This document shows positions 36,426 to 45,768 of a stretch of DNA of 64,000 nt, one piece after another. Made by a program: the position numbers and the translations under genes. This DNA is from Bacteroidales bacterium (GTDB taxonomy: Bacteria > Bacteroidota > Bacteroidia > Bacteroidales > Rikenellaceae). The stretch spans positions 310,001 through 374,000 of the forward strand of contig CAJSYJ010000004.1 in the NCBI GenBank assembly GCA_910574205.1. Direction: 5' to 3'. Each line of letters starts with the position of its first letter. Position 1 is the stretch's first letter. A model generated the notes under the pieces. The model made no database searches and had not been told where the DNA came from. It saw nothing but the letters and a program-made list of their open reading frames with translations.

Positions 36426-36878
36426 ATGAAAAGGATATATCTATTGGGTGCTCTCGCCGCAGCGGCGTTGTGTCTGGCTTGCGGCTCTAAGGGCGGCGGC
36501 CGGCAGGGCGAAGCGGCGGGAGGATGCGGCGAGCTGTGCTGTGCGACGGACGACGGCGAGGCGGCTATCGAGGTGGCATACACCGATGTCGTGCCTGCCA
36601 CGCCGCAGGAGGACGCACGCGCCTTCATGGCCGAGGCCGAGCGCATCGACCGTATGATAGAGCAGTGCGAGGCCTCGGGCGACGATGTTATGGTGCCGAC
36701 TATTCAGGGGGCTGTCATAGAGCTGGACCGCCGAATAGTGGCCTACGCCCACGCCTATCTCGAACGCAGCGACGAGGAGTTCGAAACATTCTGCCGTCTT
36801 CTCGATGTCGATCCCGACCACATGCGCCGCGGTTTCGAATATTTCGGTCTGGAAAAAGGCGACGGCGGAGAGCAATAG
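36426..36878 (+). CDS. Small lipoprotein (fourth of four)
   Basis: A 150-residue protein with lipobox LCLACG, then a Gly/Ser-rich linker, a Cys-rich patch (GCGELCC) and a helical domain ending IVAYAHAYLERSDEEFETF. It is the last gene of a tandem run and is followed by a hairpin at 36998-37020. No recognised family; the Cys patch could bind metal or form a disulfide. Confidence 0.74.
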   Translation: MKRIYLLGALAAAALCLACGSKGGGRQGEAAGGCGELCCATDDGEAAIEVAYTDVVPATPQEDARAFMAEAERIDRMIEQCEASGDDVMVPTIQGAVIELDRRIVAYAHAYLERSDEEFETFCRLLDVDPDHMRRGFEYFGLEKGDGGEQ

Positions 36879-36997
36879 GCCGGAGCGTCGTTGAGCCTGC
36901 CCGGATCTCGGCCGTCATAGGTGCGGCTCGGCAAAAGCGATCCGGAGCCTATGCGCGTAACTGGCGACAAATACGACACATGCTGTAAACACGAAAA

Positions 36998-37020
36998 GAG
37001 CATATCCGAAAGATATGCTC
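36998..37020. terminator. Terminator between the lipoprotein genes and rpmH
   Basis: GAGCATATC pairs with GATATGCTC around CGAAA; a CGTTTT tract follows 9 nt later on the + strand. It lies between convergent transcripts. Confidence 0.6.
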
Positions 37021-37202
37021 CTATATCGTTTTGGTTGCGGCAAAAGCCGATCTGCATCTACATCCGTGCGTTGCAGCGACGGATATTCGTAGTGTCCGTG
37101 AGGTGTTACCGATCCTCCGCACCGGCAGCGGCAACCGGCTCAATCTCCGTCGAAGCCTGCCCGGGCGGCTGTGCTTGCCTGCCCGCGCCTGCCTTTGCGG
37201 AA

Positions 37203-37370
37203 TTAAGCGTACTTGAACGTCGACTCGTCCGAAACGGTCAGCTTCTTGCGACCCTTGGCGCGACGCGCTGCCAATACCTTGCGGCCGTTGGCGGTAGCCA
37301 TTCTCTGACGGAATCCGTGCTTGTTGATTCTCTTACGGCGAGAAGGCTGATAAGTTCTTTTCATTGCCAT
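37203..37370 (-). CDS. rpmH: 50S ribosomal protein L34
   Basis: A 55-residue basic protein, too short for many gene callers, reading [20 protein letters not shown] from 37370. The continuation [20 protein letters not shown] is unmistakable L34; the C-terminus is about [15 protein letters not shown] before TAA at 37203-37205. The second Met (37364) gives MKRTYQPS, the usual start, so the first two residues may be extra. It is convergent with the four-lipoprotein run across a terminator. It has its own promoter and a 5' hairpin in the leader. Confidence 0.93.
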   Translation of the reverse strand: MAMKRTYQPSRRKRINKHGFRQRMATANGRKVLAARRAKGRKKLTVSDESTFKYA

Positions 37371-37408
37371 AGTTGTATCGTTTTTTTATTGTTTATCCAA
37401 ATATCAAT

Positions 37409-37443
37409 CTCCGCAAAATGCTACTATGCGGAGTGCAAAGGTA
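37409..37443 (-). promoter_or_regulatory. rpmH promoter and 5'-end leader hairpin
   Basis: The minus strand has TACCTTTG (37443-37436, TAnnTTTG). Just downstream CTCCGCA pairs with TGCGGAG (37433-37409) around an 11-nt loop. Counting 4-6 nt from the box, the stem would sit at or very near the mRNA 5' end. Another 38 nt separate it from the ATG. Confidence 0.55.
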
Positions 37444-37615
37444 CAACGATTTTTCATAAATCCAAAAAAAAGTGGAAATAATGTCCGTTTCTCCGGCGAT
37501 TTAGGCGGCACGGGCAAAAGCGTAGAGCTTAGCGGATGTTATAAAACGCCGGAGTACTCGGATCGTGTATACGCTGAAAACCTTGCTTTGTTTTTTGTAG
37601 CGTATAAGTTACCCG

Positions 37616-37965
37616 AGTGTTTTGTAAGTCCGTTGGTCTTTGCTACGGCTTACGCCGTTATACAAATATGACCCCGTCCCAACCCCTCCCTCGGGAGGGG
37701 CTTTTGTCGCGCGCTGTGCGCGCTCCGGGAGGAGGCTGCAAAGCATTGGGAATATCTTTTGGTGGGGCTTGGGTAGACTTGAAAACCATTTGGAGCTAAG
37801 GTGTGTTTATGCTGCCCTGTCGTCGTATAAATCCGCCGGCTGTTGCTACGGCTTACGCCGTTATACAAATATGACCCCGCCCCAACCCCTCCCTCGGGAG
37901 GGGCCTTTGTCGCGCGCAAGGCGCGCTCCGGAAGGAGGCCGCAAGCTATTCATAATTTTCGAGCA
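37616..37965. repeat. Two single copies of the 182-bp family
   Basis: Two units (37616-37826 and 37827-37965) carry the same blocks as the array at 23929: ACGGCTTACGCCGTTATACA, CCCTCCCTCGGGAGGGG and a GCGCGC hairpin pair, with variant spacers between. The first is longer because of an inserted tract. No gene overlaps them. Confidence 0.85.
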
Positions 37966-38067
37966 TGTTTCTGCTCTCGACTGTTCGTACTTCGACTGCG
38001 CCGAAGATACTTTCGCTCGGCAAAATGCAAACAAGTTTGCTTTTGCTCTCGCTTATTGCTATCTTTG
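37966..38067 (+). promoter_or_regulatory. Promoter-bearing repeat upstream of tgt
   Basis: One diverged half-unit followed by a full copy of the recQ-type repeat: CGCCGAAGATACT, an ACAAGTTTGC palindrome and TATCTTTG at 38060-38067 preceded by TTTG at a 20-nt spacer. It ends 17 nt before the tgt ATG. Confidence 0.8.
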
Positions 38068-38084
38068 CACACTATATTACAGTT

Positions 38085-39215
38085 ATGAAATTCGAACTCG
38101 AACATACGCTCTGCGACAGTCGCGCCCGTGCGGGTGTGCTGCACACCGACCACGGGGCGGTGCCCACGCCGATATTCATGCCCGTGGGCACGGCGGCCGC
38201 AATGAAGGGGATATTCCACCGCGACCTGAAAAGCGAGGCGCAGGCGCACATAATACTCGCCAATACCTACCACCTCTACCTGCGTCCCGGCATGGAGATA
38301 ATCGAGCGCGCCGGAGGCGTGCACCGTTTCTCGACGTGGAACGGCCCGATGCTGACCGACAGCGGCGGCTTTCAGGTCTTTTCGCTGGCCGCATGCCGCA
38401 AACTCAAAGAGGAGGGCTGCCACTTCCGCTCGCATATCGACGGGTCGCGTCATCTGTTCACGCCCGAGAGCGTCATCGACACCGAGCGCACCATAGGCGC
38501 CGACATCATGATGGCGTTCGACGAGTGTCCTCCGGGCGATGCGCCGCGCGACTATGCGGCCAAGTCGCTGGCCATGACCGAGCGGTGGCTCGACCGCTGC
38601 TTCGACCGCTACCGACAGACGCAGCCCAAGTACGGCCATTATCAGGCTCTGTTCCCGATCGTGCAGGGGTGCTCGTATCCCGATCTCAGGGAGCGCGCCG
38701 CCCGCAACGTGCTGCAATACGATGCCGACGGATACGCCATAGGCGGTCTGGCCGTGGGCGAGCCTACCGACGTGATGTACTCGATGATCGAGGTGGTCAA
38801 CGCCGTGCTGCCGACCGACCGTCCGCGCTACCTTATGGGCGTGGGCACGCCGATCAACATATTGGAGGGTATCGACCGCGGCGTGGATATGTTCGACTGC
38901 GTGATGCCGACGCGCAACGGCCGCAACGGCCAGCTCTTTACCTCGCAGGGCGTCATCAATATCCGCAACAAGAAGTGGGAGGACGACTTCTCGCCGATCG
39001 ATCCCGAGGGTACGGCGTTCGTCGATACCGTATACACCAAGGCCTATCTGCACCACCTGGTGGTGTGCGGCGAGATGCTCGCAGCGCAGATAGCCTCGCT
39101 GCACAACGTGGCATTCTATCTGCGGCTTGTAAAGCAGGCGCGCGAACATATCGTCGCGGGCGACTTCAAGGCGTGGAAGGAGAGCATGATACCGCGCCTT
39201 GCGCGCAGACTATGA
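38085..39215 (+). CDS. tgt: Queuine tRNA-ribosyltransferase
   Basis: A 376-residue TIM-barrel enzyme that exchanges guanine 34 for a queuosine precursor in tRNA. DSGGFQVFS, IGGLAVGEP and MPTRNGRNGQLFTSQG are present. The bacterial CxCxxC zinc ligands are absent: the corresponding segment reads DPEGTAFVDTVYTKAYLHHL, so the enzyme appears to lack the structural zinc site, perhaps a lineage trait. The first downstream gene is an LptF/G permease after 19 bp. A promoter-bearing repeat lies immediately upstream. Confidence 0.93.
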   Translation: MKFELEHTLCDSRARAGVLHTDHGAVPTPIFMPVGTAAAMKGIFHRDLKSEAQAHIILANTYHLYLRPGMEIIERAGGVHRFSTWNGPMLTDSGGFQVFSLAACRKLKEEGCHFRSHIDGSRHLFTPESVIDTERTIGADIMMAFDECPPGDAPRDYAAKSLAMTERWLDRCFDRYRQTQPKYGHYQALFPIVQGCSYPDLRERAARNVLQYDADGYAIGGLAVGEPTDVMYSMIEVVNAVLPTDRPRYLMGVGTPINILEGIDRGVDMFDCVMPTRNGRNGQLFTSQGVINIRNKKWEDDFSPIDPEGTAFVDTVYTKAYLHHLVVCGEMLAAQIASLHNVAFYLRLVKQAREHIVAGDFKAWKESMIPRLARRL

Positions 39216-39234
39216 CCTTAACAACACGGACTGA

Positions 39235-40350
39235 ATGAAAAACAGACTGCTGCCGACAATCAAAGGCTACCGCATCCTCGACAGGTATATACTGGGCAAG
39301 TTTCTCAGTACGTATCTGTTCGGTCTGGCGATCATCATAGTCATCGTCGTGGTGTTCGACTATACGGAGAAGGTCGACGACTTTACCGAGACCAAGGCCT
39401 CGCTGCGCGGCATCGTCGTGGACTACTATCTGAATTTCATCCCATACTTCATCAACCAGTTCAGCGGCCTTTTCACGTTCATATCGGTCATATTCTTCAC
39501 ATCGAAGATGGCCTCGCAGACCGAGATCGTCGCCATATTGTCGGGCGGCGTGAGCTTCAACCGCTTCCTATGGCCCTATTTCATGGGTGCGACGGTCATC
39601 GCAGCCATAAGTTTCGCTCTGAGCCTATGGGTCATTCCCGTCTCGCAGCGCGACTGCGTGGAGTTTCAGCGCAAGCATATCAAGCGCAACATGACTCTCG
39701 CCTACGACCCCGACATATACCGCCAGATCGACGACGGCACGTATGCCTATGTGCGCGGATACTCGCCCAATCTGGAACGTATACCCTATTTCGCGATCGA
39801 CCGCTTCGACGGCTCGTCGATGGTCGAGCAGCTCGATGCCGCGGGCGTCACGTTTGACCCCGAGACGCGGCGCTGGTCGGCACCGCGCTATACGATACGC
39901 CGTTTCGTCGACGGCGACGAGATATCGTTCAAGCAGTACCGCAACCTCGACACGCTGATTAACCTCGATGCCCGCGAGCTGGGACATGTCGAGTCGCTGA
40001 TAAAGACCATGACCATAGGCGAGCTGAACGACTTTCTCGCGCAGCAGCGCAAGAAGGGCGCCGACGACGTATATATAATAGAGGTCGAGCGCCACGCCCG
40101 CTTCTCGTACCCCTTCTCGGCCATAATACTGACGCTGATCGGCGTATCGCTCTCCTCGCGCAAGGTGCGGGGCGGCATGGGATTCCATATCGGTATGGGC
40201 ATCGCGCTCTGCTTCGCCTATATCATGTGCGGCCGCGTGTTCGAGCAGATCGCCATGAGCGGTTCGCTGCCGGCATGGTTCGGCGTATGGCTGCCCAACA
40301 TCATATTCGCTGTCATAGCCGTAGTAATCTATTATAAAGCACCTAAATAA
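39235..40350 (+). CDS. LptF/LptG-family permease
   Basis: A 371-residue YjgP/YjgQ-type inner-membrane protein of the LPS export transporter. Three N-terminal membrane helices (about 22-42, 65-85, 105-130), a periplasmic beta-rich middle domain and three C-terminal helices (about 290-308, 313-330, 345-365). Whether it is LptF or LptG cannot be said. Cytoplasmic coupling segments flank the first helices. It moves LPS with LptB ATPase, which is not in the window. It ends directly at the start of the MqnE-PASTA gene. Confidence 0.9.
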   Translation: MKNRLLPTIKGYRILDRYILGKFLSTYLFGLAIIIVIVVVFDYTEKVDDFTETKASLRGIVVDYYLNFIPYFINQFSGLFTFISVIFFTSKMASQTEIVAILSGGVSFNRFLWPYFMGATVIAAISFALSLWVIPVSQRDCVEFQRKHIKRNMTLAYDPDIYRQIDDGTYAYVRGYSPNLERIPYFAIDRFDGSSMVEQLDAAGVTFDPETRRWSAPRYTIRRFVDGDEISFKQYRNLDTLINLDARELGHVESLIKTMTIGELNDFLAQQRKKGADDVYIIEVERHARFSYPFSAIILTLIGVSLSSRKVRGGMGFHIGMGIALCFAYIMCGRVFEQIAMSGSLPAWFGVWLPNIIFAVIAVVIYYKAPK

Positions 40351-42720
40351 ATGGAGAGTCTGTCGCAAATAGTCGATAAGGTGCGCCGTGCCGAACGCAT
40401 CGACGCCGCGGAGGCCGTGCGTCTGTGGCGCGAGGCGCCGCTGTGGCTGCTGGGATCGTTGGCCGCGGAGCGCAAGCGCGCCGTCAGCGGCGACGAGGTA
40501 TACTACAACCGCAACATACATATCGAGCCGTCGAACATCTGCGTCTTCGACTGCGAGTTCTGCTCGTTCCGCCGTGCGGAGGGCGATGCCGACGCATGGT
40601 CGCTGACGCTCGACCAGATCGAACAGCGTGCCCGCGAGGCCGCCGCGAGCGACCCGACGGAGGTGCATATCGTCGGGGGCGTGCATCCCGACCATGATCT
40701 GGACTTCTACTGCGAGGCCATACGGCGCGTAAGGCGTGCGCTGCCCTCGGCGGCTGTCAAGGCCTTTACGGCCGTCGAGCTGCTGTACATGATCCGCAAG
40801 GCGGGACTCTCGGTCGTGCGCGGGTTGGAGCGGCTGCGTGAGGCCGGCATGGAGGCCATCCCGGGCGGCGGCGCCGAGATATTCGACGAGCAGCTCCGCG
40901 AGCGTATATGTCCCGAAAAGGGTACGGCCGAGGAGTGGCTGGCCGTGCACCGCATAGCTCATCGCATGGGCATCCCGACCAACGCCACGATGCTCTACGG
41001 CCATGTCGAGACGATCGAACAGCGTGTCGACCATCTCGACCGCCTGCGCCGCTTGCAGGACGAGGCTCCGGGCTTCGACGCGTTCATTCCGCTGAAATAC
41101 CGCAGCCGCCACAACCGCCTCTCGGAGGCCGGCGAGTGCAGCGTCGAGGAGGATCTGCGGACGATAGCCATGTGTCGTATATTCCTCGACAACATTCCGC
41201 ATATCAAGGCCTACTGGGTCGCATACGGCAAGCCGACGGCCGAGCTGGCGCTCTCGTTCGGTGCCGACGATCTCGACGGCACGATCGACGACTCGACCAA
41301 GATTTACTCCATGGCCGGGGGCGACGAGCGTCCGTCGATGAGCGTAGCGCAGATCGAAGCCGTGATAGCCTCGGCGGGCATGCGCCCCGTCGAGCGCGAT
41401 ACGCACTACCGGCCTGTCGCGGCGAAACCGCGGCGTGAGACTGCACCGGTCGCCGGGAACACGGCTCCGCGCATCGGGCGCAAGGCCGCAGCCGAGCCTT
41501 CGGAAAAGGCCGTTGCGACGGCTCCTGCGAAGCCCTCTGCGCCCGCAGTTCCCTCTGCGTCCGCCGTTTTCCCCGCTCCCGCAGTCCCCGCGCCCGCGGC
41601 AGCTGCGCCTGCCGCACCGGCTCCCGCCCGCAGCACGGCCGCTATGCCGCGCCGCGAGCCGAACAACGAAAAGATACGAACCGACAATATGGAAAACATC
41701 GATCCGAAACCTCGCCGCCCGAGGCCCGGGCGGCCTGCACCGGCGCGCGCGAACAACACCCGTCGCGGCTTTCTCTCTAAGCTCGACGACATGCGCAGAC
41801 GCTATCCCGTCGCGGCACACATTATATATATAGCACTGGCCATTCTCTGTCTGGTCATTATCCTCAGCTTCGGACTCGACTGGGGCACGCGCCACGGCAA
41901 GAGCATCGTGGTGCCCAACTTCGTCGGCATGGATATCTCGGAGGCCGAGCGCGAGGCCGAACGCATGGATCTGCGCATCGTCGTGCAGGACTCGATATTC
42001 GACTCCGACGTGGCCGGCGGCGTAGTGGTCGAGCAGCTGCCGCGCCACGGCGACAAGCGTTCCGTCGAGGTCAAGCCCGGCCGTAAGATATATCTGACGA
42101 TCAACGCATACAACCGCCGCATGGTCACGGTGCCATACGTAGCTAAGCAGTCGCTGCGTCAGGCCAAGAACCAGTTGGAGCGTGCCGGCCTTACCATACG
42201 CGAGCTGATATACGAGCCCGATATGGTGGCTACCGACTACGTGCTGCGCGAGGAGATCAACGGACGTCAGATCATGGCGACTTCGACGCCCGTCAGCGTG
42301 CCCTACGGCACGGGCGTGACGCTCTATGTAAGCTACCAGTCGGGACGTGCGTCGCGCGTAGTGCCCAAGCTCATCGGCATGCGTCTGTCGCAGGCGCAGA
42401 GTACGTTGTGGGACAACGGCTTGAATGTGGGAAAGATAGAATACGACGCCAGCGTCAAGGATTTCAAGGATCGTCGCGAGGCCAAGGTATACAAGCAGTC
42501 GTTGCACCAGAATCAGGGCGCACGCCCCGGTGCGCGCGTATCGCTATGGCTGACCGTCGACGGCGAGTCCGTAAACAAGCATGCCAAAGCCTCCGAGGCC
42601 GAAGCGCTTCGCTACGAGCAGCAGCGACGCCGCGAGGATCAGGAGCTGGCCGACTCGATAGCACGCGCCAAGACCGTCGAGTCGCTCATGCAGGAGCTGT
42701 CGAACCAACCTGCCGAGTGA
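40351..42720 (+). CDS. In-frame fusion of MqnE (aminofutalosine synthase) and a membrane PASTA protein
   Basis: A 789-residue frame. Residues 1 to about 355 are a radical-SAM MqnE: CxxxCxxC at C64, C68, C71, VHIVGGVHPD, and the typical IDDSTKIYSMAGG near the end. Residues about 356-450 are an Ala/Pro-rich linker. From an internal Met (41691, MENIDPKPRR) follows a TM helix (about residues 494-512) and three PASTA-like modules with VVPNFVGM, VPYVAKQSLRQA and VVPKLIGMRL. The Bacteroidetes PASTA protein normally precedes the RluA-family gene, as here. No stop codon separates the two parts. Either a real fusion or a lost stop; the internal ATG with an upstream GAAAAG could also start the PASTA part alone. 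Confidence 0.85.
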   Translation: MESLSQIVDKVRRAERIDAAEAVRLWREAPLWLLGSLAAERKRAVSGDEVYYNRNIHIEPSNICVFDCEFCSFRRAEGDADAWSLTLDQIEQRAREAAASDPTEVHIVGGVHPDHDLDFYCEAIRRVRRALPSAAVKAFTAVELLYMIRKAGLSVVRGLERLREAGMEAIPGGGAEIFDEQLRERICPEKGTAEEWLAVHRIAHRMGIPTNATMLYGHVETIEQRVDHLDRLRRLQDEAPGFDAFIPLKYRSRHNRLSEAGECSVEEDLRTIAMCRIFLDNIPHIKAYWVAYGKPTAELALSFGADDLDGTIDDSTKIYSMAGGDERPSMSVAQIEAVIASAGMRPVERDTHYRPVAAKPRRETAPVAGNTAPRIGRKAAAEPSEKAVATAPAKPSAPAVPSASAVFPAPAVPAPAAAAPAAPAPARSTAAMPRREPNNEKIRTDNMENIDPKPRRPRPGRPAPARANNTRRGFLSKLDDMRRRYPVAAHIIYIALAILCLVIILSFGLDWGTRHGKSIVVPNFVGMDISEAEREAERMDLRIVVQDSIFDSDVAGGVVVEQLPRHGDKRSVEVKPGRKIYLTINAYNRRMVTVPYVAKQSLRQAKNQLERAGLTIRELIYEPDMVATDYVLREEINGRQIMATSTPVSVPYGTGVTLYVSYQSGRASRVVPKLIGMRLSQAQSTLWDNGLNVGKIEYDASVKDFKDRREAKVYKQSLHQNQGARPGARVSLWLTVDGESVNKHAKASEAEALRYEQQRRREDQELADSIARAKTVESLMQELSNQPAE

Positions 42721-42721
42721 T

Positions 42722-43891
42722 ATGCTGTCGGAGGAGTTCGATATGACGGCACGCGCTGCCGCCGGGGCTGCGGACGGGGTTTCGCAGTGCGGCCGGGCGC
42801 AGAGCGGTGCGGGGGCCGGAGACGTTTGCGGGAGCATCGCCCCCGACGTGCAGGCCGACGAGGAGAGCGACGAGATGTTCGAACACTTCTCGATTGTGGT
42901 CGACAAGGGACAGTCGCTGCTGCGGTTGGACAAGTTTCTGACGTGCCGCATGGAGAATACGTCGCGCAACCGCATACAGGCGGCGGCCGACGGCGGCAAC
43001 ATTCTGGTCAACGGCAAGGCGGCCAAGTCGAGCTACAAGGTCAAGCCGCTCGACCGCATATCCATCGTCATGCCCTACCCGCGGCGCGAGTTGGAGATCG
43101 TCGCGGAGGATATTCCGCTCGACATCGTATACGAGGACGACGATCTTCTGATGGTCGACAAGGCCGCCGGCATGGTCGTGCACCCGGGCTTCGGCAATTA
43201 TACGGGCACGCTGGTCAACGCTCTTACGTTCCACCTGCAACATCTGCCGATGTTCAGTCAGGGCGACATGCGCGCCGGACTGGTGCACCGCATCGACAAG
43301 AATACGTCGGGTCTGCTTGTGGTGGCCAAGAACGAGCGGGCGCACGTCTCGTTGGCAAAGCAGTTTTTCGACCATACGATCTACCGCCGTTACGTGGCGC
43401 TGGTGTGGGGCAATATCGAGCAGGACGAGGGTACGATCACGGGCAACATAGGCCGCAACCCCAAGGACAGGTTGCAGATGTGGGTCTTCGCCGACGGCTC
43501 GGAGGGCAAGCATGCCGTCACGCACTACCGCGTGCTGCGCCGTTACGGCTATGTGACGCTGGTCGAGTGCCGTCTCGAAACGGGGCGCACGCACCAGATA
43601 CGCGTGCACTTCTCGTGGCAGGGGCATCCGCTGTTCAACGACGAGCGCTACGGCGGCGACCGCATACTTAAAGGTACCACGTTCCTTAAATACAAGCAGT
43701 TCATCGACAACTGCTTCCGCACTATGCCGCGCCATGCGCTGCATGCCCGCTCGCTGGGCTTCGTGCATCCGGCGACGCATCGCGAAGTAATGTTCGAGAG
43801 CCAGCTGCCCGAGGATTTCCGCCGTCTGATCGACAAGTGGGAGACCTACTCGTCGGCAGCATCTGGCGACTTGTCCGACGACGATCTGTAA
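42722..43891 (+). CDS. rluD: RluA-family pseudouridine synthase
   Basis: A 389-residue pseudouridine synthase. An S4 domain (LLRLDKFLTCRMENTSRNRI) precedes the catalytic domain with HRIDKNTSGLLVV (Asp192 is the likely catalytic Asp) and RTHQIRVHFSW. The first about 50 residues are an unusual acidic low-complexity tail and the conserved part begins MFEHFSIVVDKG at 42875, so the true start may be 42743 or 42875. It overlaps nothing; it starts 1 bp after the fusion gene's stop. It is assigned to the RluD-type by layout, but the target may be RluA- or RluC-like. Confidence 0.88.
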   Translation: MLSEEFDMTARAAAGAADGVSQCGRAQSGAGAGDVCGSIAPDVQADEESDEMFEHFSIVVDKGQSLLRLDKFLTCRMENTSRNRIQAAADGGNILVNGKAAKSSYKVKPLDRISIVMPYPRRELEIVAEDIPLDIVYEDDDLLMVDKAAGMVVHPGFGNYTGTLVNALTFHLQHLPMFSQGDMRAGLVHRIDKNTSGLLVVAKNERAHVSLAKQFFDHTIYRRYVALVWGNIEQDEGTITGNIGRNPKDRLQMWVFADGSEGKHAVTHYRVLRRYGYVTLVECRLETGRTHQIRVHFSWQGHPLFNDERYGGDRILKGTTFLKYKQFIDNCFRTMPRHALHARSLGFVHPATHREVMFESQLPEDFRRLIDKWETYSSAASGDLSDDDL

Positions 43892-43902
43892 ACGCTACTG
43901 CA

Positions 43903-45768
43903 ATGGCATTCTTACCGACGACAGTCAAAGAGATGCGCGAGCGCGGCTGGGACAGGGCTGATATCATCCTGTTCACGGGCGACGCATACATCGACCACCC
44001 GGCATTCGGCGCCGCTGTCATAGGACGCCTGCTCGAAGCCGAGGGCTATCGCGTCGCGATAGTGCCGCAGCCCAACTGGCGCGACGATCTGCGCGACTTT
44101 ACGAAGCTGGGCGAGCCCCGTCTGTTCTTCGGCGTGACGGCCGGAGCTATGGATTCGATGGTCAACCACTATACGGCCAACCTGCGCCTGCGCAGCAACG
44201 ACGCATACACGGCCGGCGGCGCGGCGGGATTCCGCCCCGACCGTGCGGTGGATACCTATACGCATATTCTGAAACGCCTTTTTCCGCATACGCCGGTGGT
44301 AATCGGCGGTATCGAGGCGTCGCTGCGCCGCCTGACCCATTACGACTATTGGAGCGACAGCCTGCGAGAGTCGATTCTTGCGACCAGCGGCGCCGATCTG
44401 TTGGTGTACGGCATGGGCGAGAAGGTCATGCCCGAGGTGGCGCGCGCCATGCACAACGGCTATAACGCGAAGCTGCTGCGCGGCATACGGCAGGTGGCGT
44501 TCATGGCCGACGGGGATTATGTCGCGCGGCTCGACCCCGCGACCACGGTGCGGCTCAATTCGTTCGAGCGCTGCCGTGACGACAGCCGCGCCTTCGGCGA
44601 CAACTTCGTCGAGATAGAGACGCAGAGCAATATGATGGAGTGCCTGACGACGCTCGTCGAGCCCGTGGGCGGGCGCTATGTCGTGGTCACGCCGCCCAAT
44701 ACCACGCTTACGGGCGAGGAGCTCGACCGCTCGTTCGACCTGCCCTACGAACGTGCCCCGCATCCGCGCTACCGCAACCGCGGCGCGATTGCGGCATGGG
44801 AGATGATAAAGCACTCGGTCAACATACACCGCGGCTGCTTCGGCGGCTGCTCGTTCTGCACCATATCGGCGCATCAGGGCAAGTTCATCAACTCGCGCAG
44901 CGAGCGGTCGATACTCGCCGAGGTCGAGAAGATCGCGGCCATGCCCGACTTTCGCGGCTACATATCCGACGTGGGCGCCCCCTCGGCCAATATGTACCGC
45001 ATGCGCGGCCGCAACGTCGAGGCATGCCGCAAGTGCCGCCGGCCTTCGTGCCTGCATCCGACGCTATGTCCCAACATGAACAACGACCACCGTCCGCTGC
45101 TCGACCTTTATCGCCGCATACGCGCGGTCAAGGGGGTAAAGAAGGCATTCATCGGCAGCGGCATACGCTACGATCTGTTCGACGACTCGCCATATCTCGA
45201 AACCGTCGTGAAATACCATACTTCGGGACGTCTGAAAGTCGCACCCGAGCATACCGAGCGCCATGTGCTCGATGCCATGCGCAAGCCGCCGTTCGAGATG
45301 TTCGAGCGTCTCAACGAGGAGTTTCGCTCGATATGCCGCCGCAACGATCTCAACTACCAGCTCATACCGTATTTCATATCGTCGCACCCCGCCTGCCGCG
45401 AGGCCGACATGCAGGCGCTGTCGCACAAGGTTCTGGGGCGTCTTCACTTCACGTTGGAGCAGGTGCAGGACCTTACGCCCACGCCCATGACCCTGTCGTC
45501 GGTAATGTTCTTTACGGGCGAGAATCCTTATACGCACGAGAAGGTATACGTGGCACGCACGCAGGAGCAAAAGCGCCGGCAGAAGTCCTATTTCTTCGAT
45601 GAGCGTCCTGCGCCCGTAGGTGCGGCGCGGCAGAATGGTCGCTTCGCGCAGCGTCCGGCAGCCCGCGACGGTTCGCGCTGCGATAGCCCGCGCGGCTCTT
45701 CATGCGGCTCTTCACGCGGCCGGGAGCGCGACGAGCGGCGCGGCGGATCAGGGCGACGGAAACGATAG
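43903..45768 (+). CDS. YgiQ-family radical SAM protein
   Basis: A 621-residue radical-SAM protein. The N-terminal UPF0313 domain (FLPTTVKEMRERGWDRADI) is followed by the cluster motif CFGGCSFC (Cys312, Cys316, Cys319) and PLLDLYRRIRAVKGVKKAFI. The C-terminus is a basic, Arg-rich tail (about 55 residues). Function unknown; the family is conserved in bacteria. The start at 43903 (MAFLPTTV) is well supported; a longer upstream frame overlaps the pseudouridine synthase gene. Confidence 0.9.
   Translation: MAFLPTTVKEMRERGWDRADIILFTGDAYIDHPAFGAAVIGRLLEAEGYRVAIVPQPNWRDDLRDFTKLGEPRLFFGVTAGAMDSMVNHYTANLRLRSNDAYTAGGAAGFRPDRAVDTYTHILKRLFPHTPVVIGGIEASLRRLTHYDYWSDSLRESILATSGADLLVYGMGEKVMPEVARAMHNGYNAKLLRGIRQVAFMADGDYVARLDPATTVRLNSFERCRDDSRAFGDNFVEIETQSNMMECLTTLVEPVGGRYVVVTPPNTTLTGEELDRSFDLPYERAPHPRYRNRGAIAAWEMIKHSVNIHRGCFGGCSFCTISAHQGKFINSRSERSILAEVEKIAAMPDFRGYISDVGAPSANMYRMRGRNVEACRKCRRPSCLHPTLCPNMNNDHRPLLDLYRRIRAVKGVKKAFIGSGIRYDLFDDSPYLETVVKYHTSGRLKVAPEHTERHVLDAMRKPPFEMFERLNEEFRSICRRNDLNYQLIPYFISSHPACREADMQALSHKVLGRLHFTLEQVQDLTPTPMTLSSVMFFTGENPYTHEKVYVARTQEQKRRQKSYFFDERPAPVGAARQNGRFAQRPAARDGSRCDSPRGSSCGSSRGRERDERRGGSGRRKR

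Noticed and set aside
39625..42507. 960-residue open frame opposite lptF/G and mqnE
   Set aside because: Same artefact of codon bias; opposite strand is clearly coding with conserved motifs.
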